Shown: positions 62,269 to 64,000 of the stretch, in pieces
Layout: the number at the start of each line of letters is the position of its first letter
Position numbering within the stretch: the stretch's first letter is position 1
DNA from: Treponema maltophilum ATCC 51939
GTDB lineage: Bacteria > Spirochaetota > Spirochaetia > Treponematales > Treponemataceae
Assembly: GCF_000413055.1 (NCBI RefSeq)
Contig: NZ_KE332518.1
Span: 1,799,583 to 1,863,582 of the forward strand
Reading direction: 5' to 3'
DNA length: 64,000 bases
Program-made: the position numbers and the translations under genes
Notes under the pieces: generated by a model
The model's input: the letters and a program-made list of their open reading frames with translations, nothing else
The model's database searches: none
Told to the model about the DNA's origin: nothing

Positions 62269-63789
62269 TCAGGCAACCGATTCCTGTTTTTGAGCTCCGG
62301 TCGCATAGGTCATAATATTTTCCTGAGTGAACCCGTCCGAACGTTCAAGGATTGCGGTAACGGAACCTTCATGAAATACGACAATACGGTCGCTTAACCC
62401 GATAATTTCGGGCAGCTCCGAAGACACCATAATGATACTTTTACCGCTTTGAGCAAGTTTTTCAATCAATTTATAAATTTCCGTTTTTGCTCCGACATCG
62501 ATACCGCGTGTCGGCTCGTCCATAAAAAGAATATCCGGCGATGTTAAAAGCCAGCGCGCTACCAATACCTTTTGTTGATTGCCGCCGCTTAAAAACTGTA
62601 TTTGCTGACTCAAACTCGGCGTTTTAATATTAATATCGCGCACGTATTTATCGCAATCTTCTTTAACCATTTTAAAGTTTAAAAAACCGCTTTTGCGCAA
62701 ATACTTTTTCATATTGGCGACGACCATATTATAATCGACGGACAAAACGGGAAAAATGCCGGTTTCGCGCCTCTCTTCGGTAAGCAAAGCCATTTTGTGG
62801 CCGATTGCATCTCTGGCATTACCGATACGGACTTCTTCGCCGTTCAACAGAATTCTTCCGCTTGTTTTAGGCCGCACACCGAACAAAGTTTCAACCACTT
62901 CAGTTCGCCCGGCACCGACCAAACCGGCAAATCCCAGTATTTCGCCTTTTTTAAGCGTAAACGATACGTCTTTAAACTTTTTGCCGGAAGAAAGGTTTTG
63001 AACTTCCAAAATTACCTGTCCCGGTTCGGTCGTTTGCTTTTGAAATAAACCGGAAACATCGCGGCCGACCATAAGGTTTATAATTTCATCCATCGAAATA
63101 CCGGATGTATCCGCAGTTTTTATATACTTACCGTCCCTAAAGATCGTAACCCTGTCGGCTATTTCAAAGATTTCGTCCATTTTATGCGAAATATAGATAA
63201 TCGAACGGTTTTGAGATTTTAAGCGTCTGATAACTTGAAACAAATCTTCAACTTCATGATTTGTAAGAGAAGAAGTCGGTTCATCCATAATGATAAGCTT
63301 TGCATCATACGATACGGCTTTTAGGATTTCCACCATTTGAATTTTTGCTACGGTTAAATCGCGCATTAAGGTTTTAGGATCATCTTGCATGTCGATCGAT
63401 AAAAGCAATTCAAGCGTATCTTCATACATTTTTTTATGATCCACAAAGCCGAATTTATTCAGCGGTTCGCGTCCCAGCCATATATTTTCCATTATAGGAC
63501 GATGCAAAACAGGAGATAATTCCTGATGAATCATCGAAATTCCCAAATCCAAAGCTTGCTTTGTCGTACCTATATCGCGTTTTTTACCTTCAAAAAAAAT
63601 CTCGCCTTTTGTCGGTCTGTACATTCCGATAATGCATTTCATAAGGGTTGACTTTCCCGCTCCGTTTTCGCCTATGAGTGCATGAACCTCGCCTCTGCGG
63701 ACTTCCATGCCGACATCTTCCAACGCTATAACACCGGGAAATACTTTTGTAATATTTTTTACTTCCAGTAAAGGATCGGCGGTATTCAT
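62269..63789 (-). CDS. sugar or inositol ABC transporter ATP-binding protein
   Basis: The 506-residue protein has two ATPase domains (GENGAGKST, LTVAKIQMVEILKAVSYDAK; then LSGGNQQKVLVARWLL and DEPTRGIDVGAKTE). The start at 63789 has GGAGG eight bases upstream; a longer frame to 63879 is unlikely. It follows a partial binding-protein gene after a hairpin-bearing gap. Confidence 0.93.
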   Translation of the reverse strand: MNTADPLLEVKNITKVFPGVIALEDVGMEVRRGEVHALIGENGAGKSTLMKCIIGMYRPTKGEIFFEGKKRDIGTTKQALDLGISMIHQELSPVLHRPIMENIWLGREPLNKFGFVDHKKMYEDTLELLLSIDMQDDPKTLMRDLTVAKIQMVEILKAVSYDAKLIIMDEPTSSLTNHEVEDLFQVIRRLKSQNRSIIYISHKMDEIFEIADRVTIFRDGKYIKTADTSGISMDEIINLMVGRDVSGLFQKQTTEPGQVILEVQNLSSGKKFKDVSFTLKKGEILGFAGLVGAGRTEVVETLFGVRPKTSGRILLNGEEVRIGNARDAIGHKMALLTEERRETGIFPVLSVDYNMVVANMKKYLRKSGFLNFKMVKEDCDKYVRDINIKTPSLSQQIQFLSGGNQQKVLVARWLLTSPDILFMDEPTRGIDVGAKTEIYKLIEKLAQSGKSIIMVSSELPEIIGLSDRIVVFHEGSVTAILERSDGFTQENIMTYATGAQKQESVA

Positions 63790-63864
63790 ATTCGTTTCCT
63801 CCACGTTCGGTATTCGATTGAATTTTATGCAAAAAAAATTATAACCAACCCGCTGGTACGGGAA

Positions 63865-63901
63865 AACGGGAAGTTTCACGGTTTAATCGAAACTCCCCGT
63901 T
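63865..63901 (-). repeat. intercistronic hairpin after binding-protein gene
   Basis: AACGGG and AGTTTC pair with GAAACT and CCCGTT with one A-C mismatch (63865-63901). It lies 17 bases past the stop of the binding-protein gene and before the ATPase gene, where a stabilising or attenuating stem is often found. Confidence 0.7.
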
Positions 63902-63917
63902 ATATTTACTTTATCAA

Positions 63918-64000
63918 TTAATCGAATTCTTTTACGTTTTCAGGGGTAATCAATTTAAAAGGAATCCACGTAACGCTTTCGGGTTTTTCACCTTTCAGCG
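63918..64000 (-). CDS. sugar-binding protein, C-terminal fragment at window edge
   Basis: A reverse frame runs from the right edge to TAA at 63918 and ends TWIPFKLITPENVKEFD, matching the C-terminal style of RbsB-type binding proteins such as the one at 51176 (TLITSENILDFVK). The start lies beyond the window. It is the expected first gene of the importer operon. Confidence 0.8.
   Translation of the reverse strand, partial: LKGEKPESVTWIPFKLITPENVKEFD

Noticed and set aside
1-64000. Insertion sequences or prophage
   Set aside because: I saw no transposase, integrase or phage structural gene in any frame.

Overview
The window looks like chromosomal DNA of a Treponema-like spirochete of moderate GC content. 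This assignment is an inference from overall protein character and gene mix, since no rRNA is present. Dense core genes on both strands are broken by three AT-rich patches that look acquired: about 3.1-5.6 kb, 17.3-18.1 kb and 52.2-56.5 kb.

Layout. 0-3.1 kb: end of a DUF4349 gene, a mazEF-type toxin-antitoxin pair lying between two 39-bp direct repeats, and gltX. 3.1-5.7 kb: AT-rich patch with a decayed gene, a TM2 protein, an unknown protein, an XRE regulator and a second possible relic. 5.7-10 kb: a DUF4139 surface protein, an NADP-type secondary alcohol dehydrogenase and a G3E metallochaperone. 10.1-15.9 kb: argR, htrA-like protease, uvrB, dCMP deaminase, PhnP-like hydrolase and perR. 15.9-18.8 kb: a cluster of hairpins, rpmB, mscS, a higBA-type pair under a palindromic operator, and a Bax-inhibitor-1 protein. 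18.8-23.1 kb: a Gld-type ABC export operon. 23.3-32.8 kb: lon, citrate synthase, rsuA-like gene, nitroreductase, RsiV-like lipoprotein, ndk, gpsA and ffh. 32.8-36.9 kb: XRE regulator, adhE and a sugar isomerase. 37.0-43.5 kb: tRNA-Asn, a LacI regulator, a sugar importer without its own ATPase, and a large unrecognised protein.

The most interesting unit is the minus-strand operon at 43.5-50.2 kb. In transcription order it encodes an archaeal-type (class II) GAPDH, an archaeal-type phosphoglycerate kinase, a LarA-like nickel-pincer enzyme, malic enzyme and a two-subunit transketolase. It is divergent from a DeoR regulator whose promoter carries a 23-bp palindrome. This looks like a dedicated, regulated lower-glycolysis bypass linked to the breakdown of a sugar or sugar acid.

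50.4-64 kb holds two Rbs/Mgl-type sugar importers. One appears split by an AT-rich insert carrying two related secreted proteins, a frameshifted lipoprotein gene, a DUF4143 ATPase with three operator-like repeats, and an SH3b protein. The other is next to an inositol-dehydrogenase-like enzyme and an EEP-family hydrolase; its binding protein runs off the right edge.

Regulatory signals are unusually readable. Three regulator or toxin genes (perR, higB, lacI-type) have near-consensus promoters placed so that transcription should begin at or within a few bases of the start codon.
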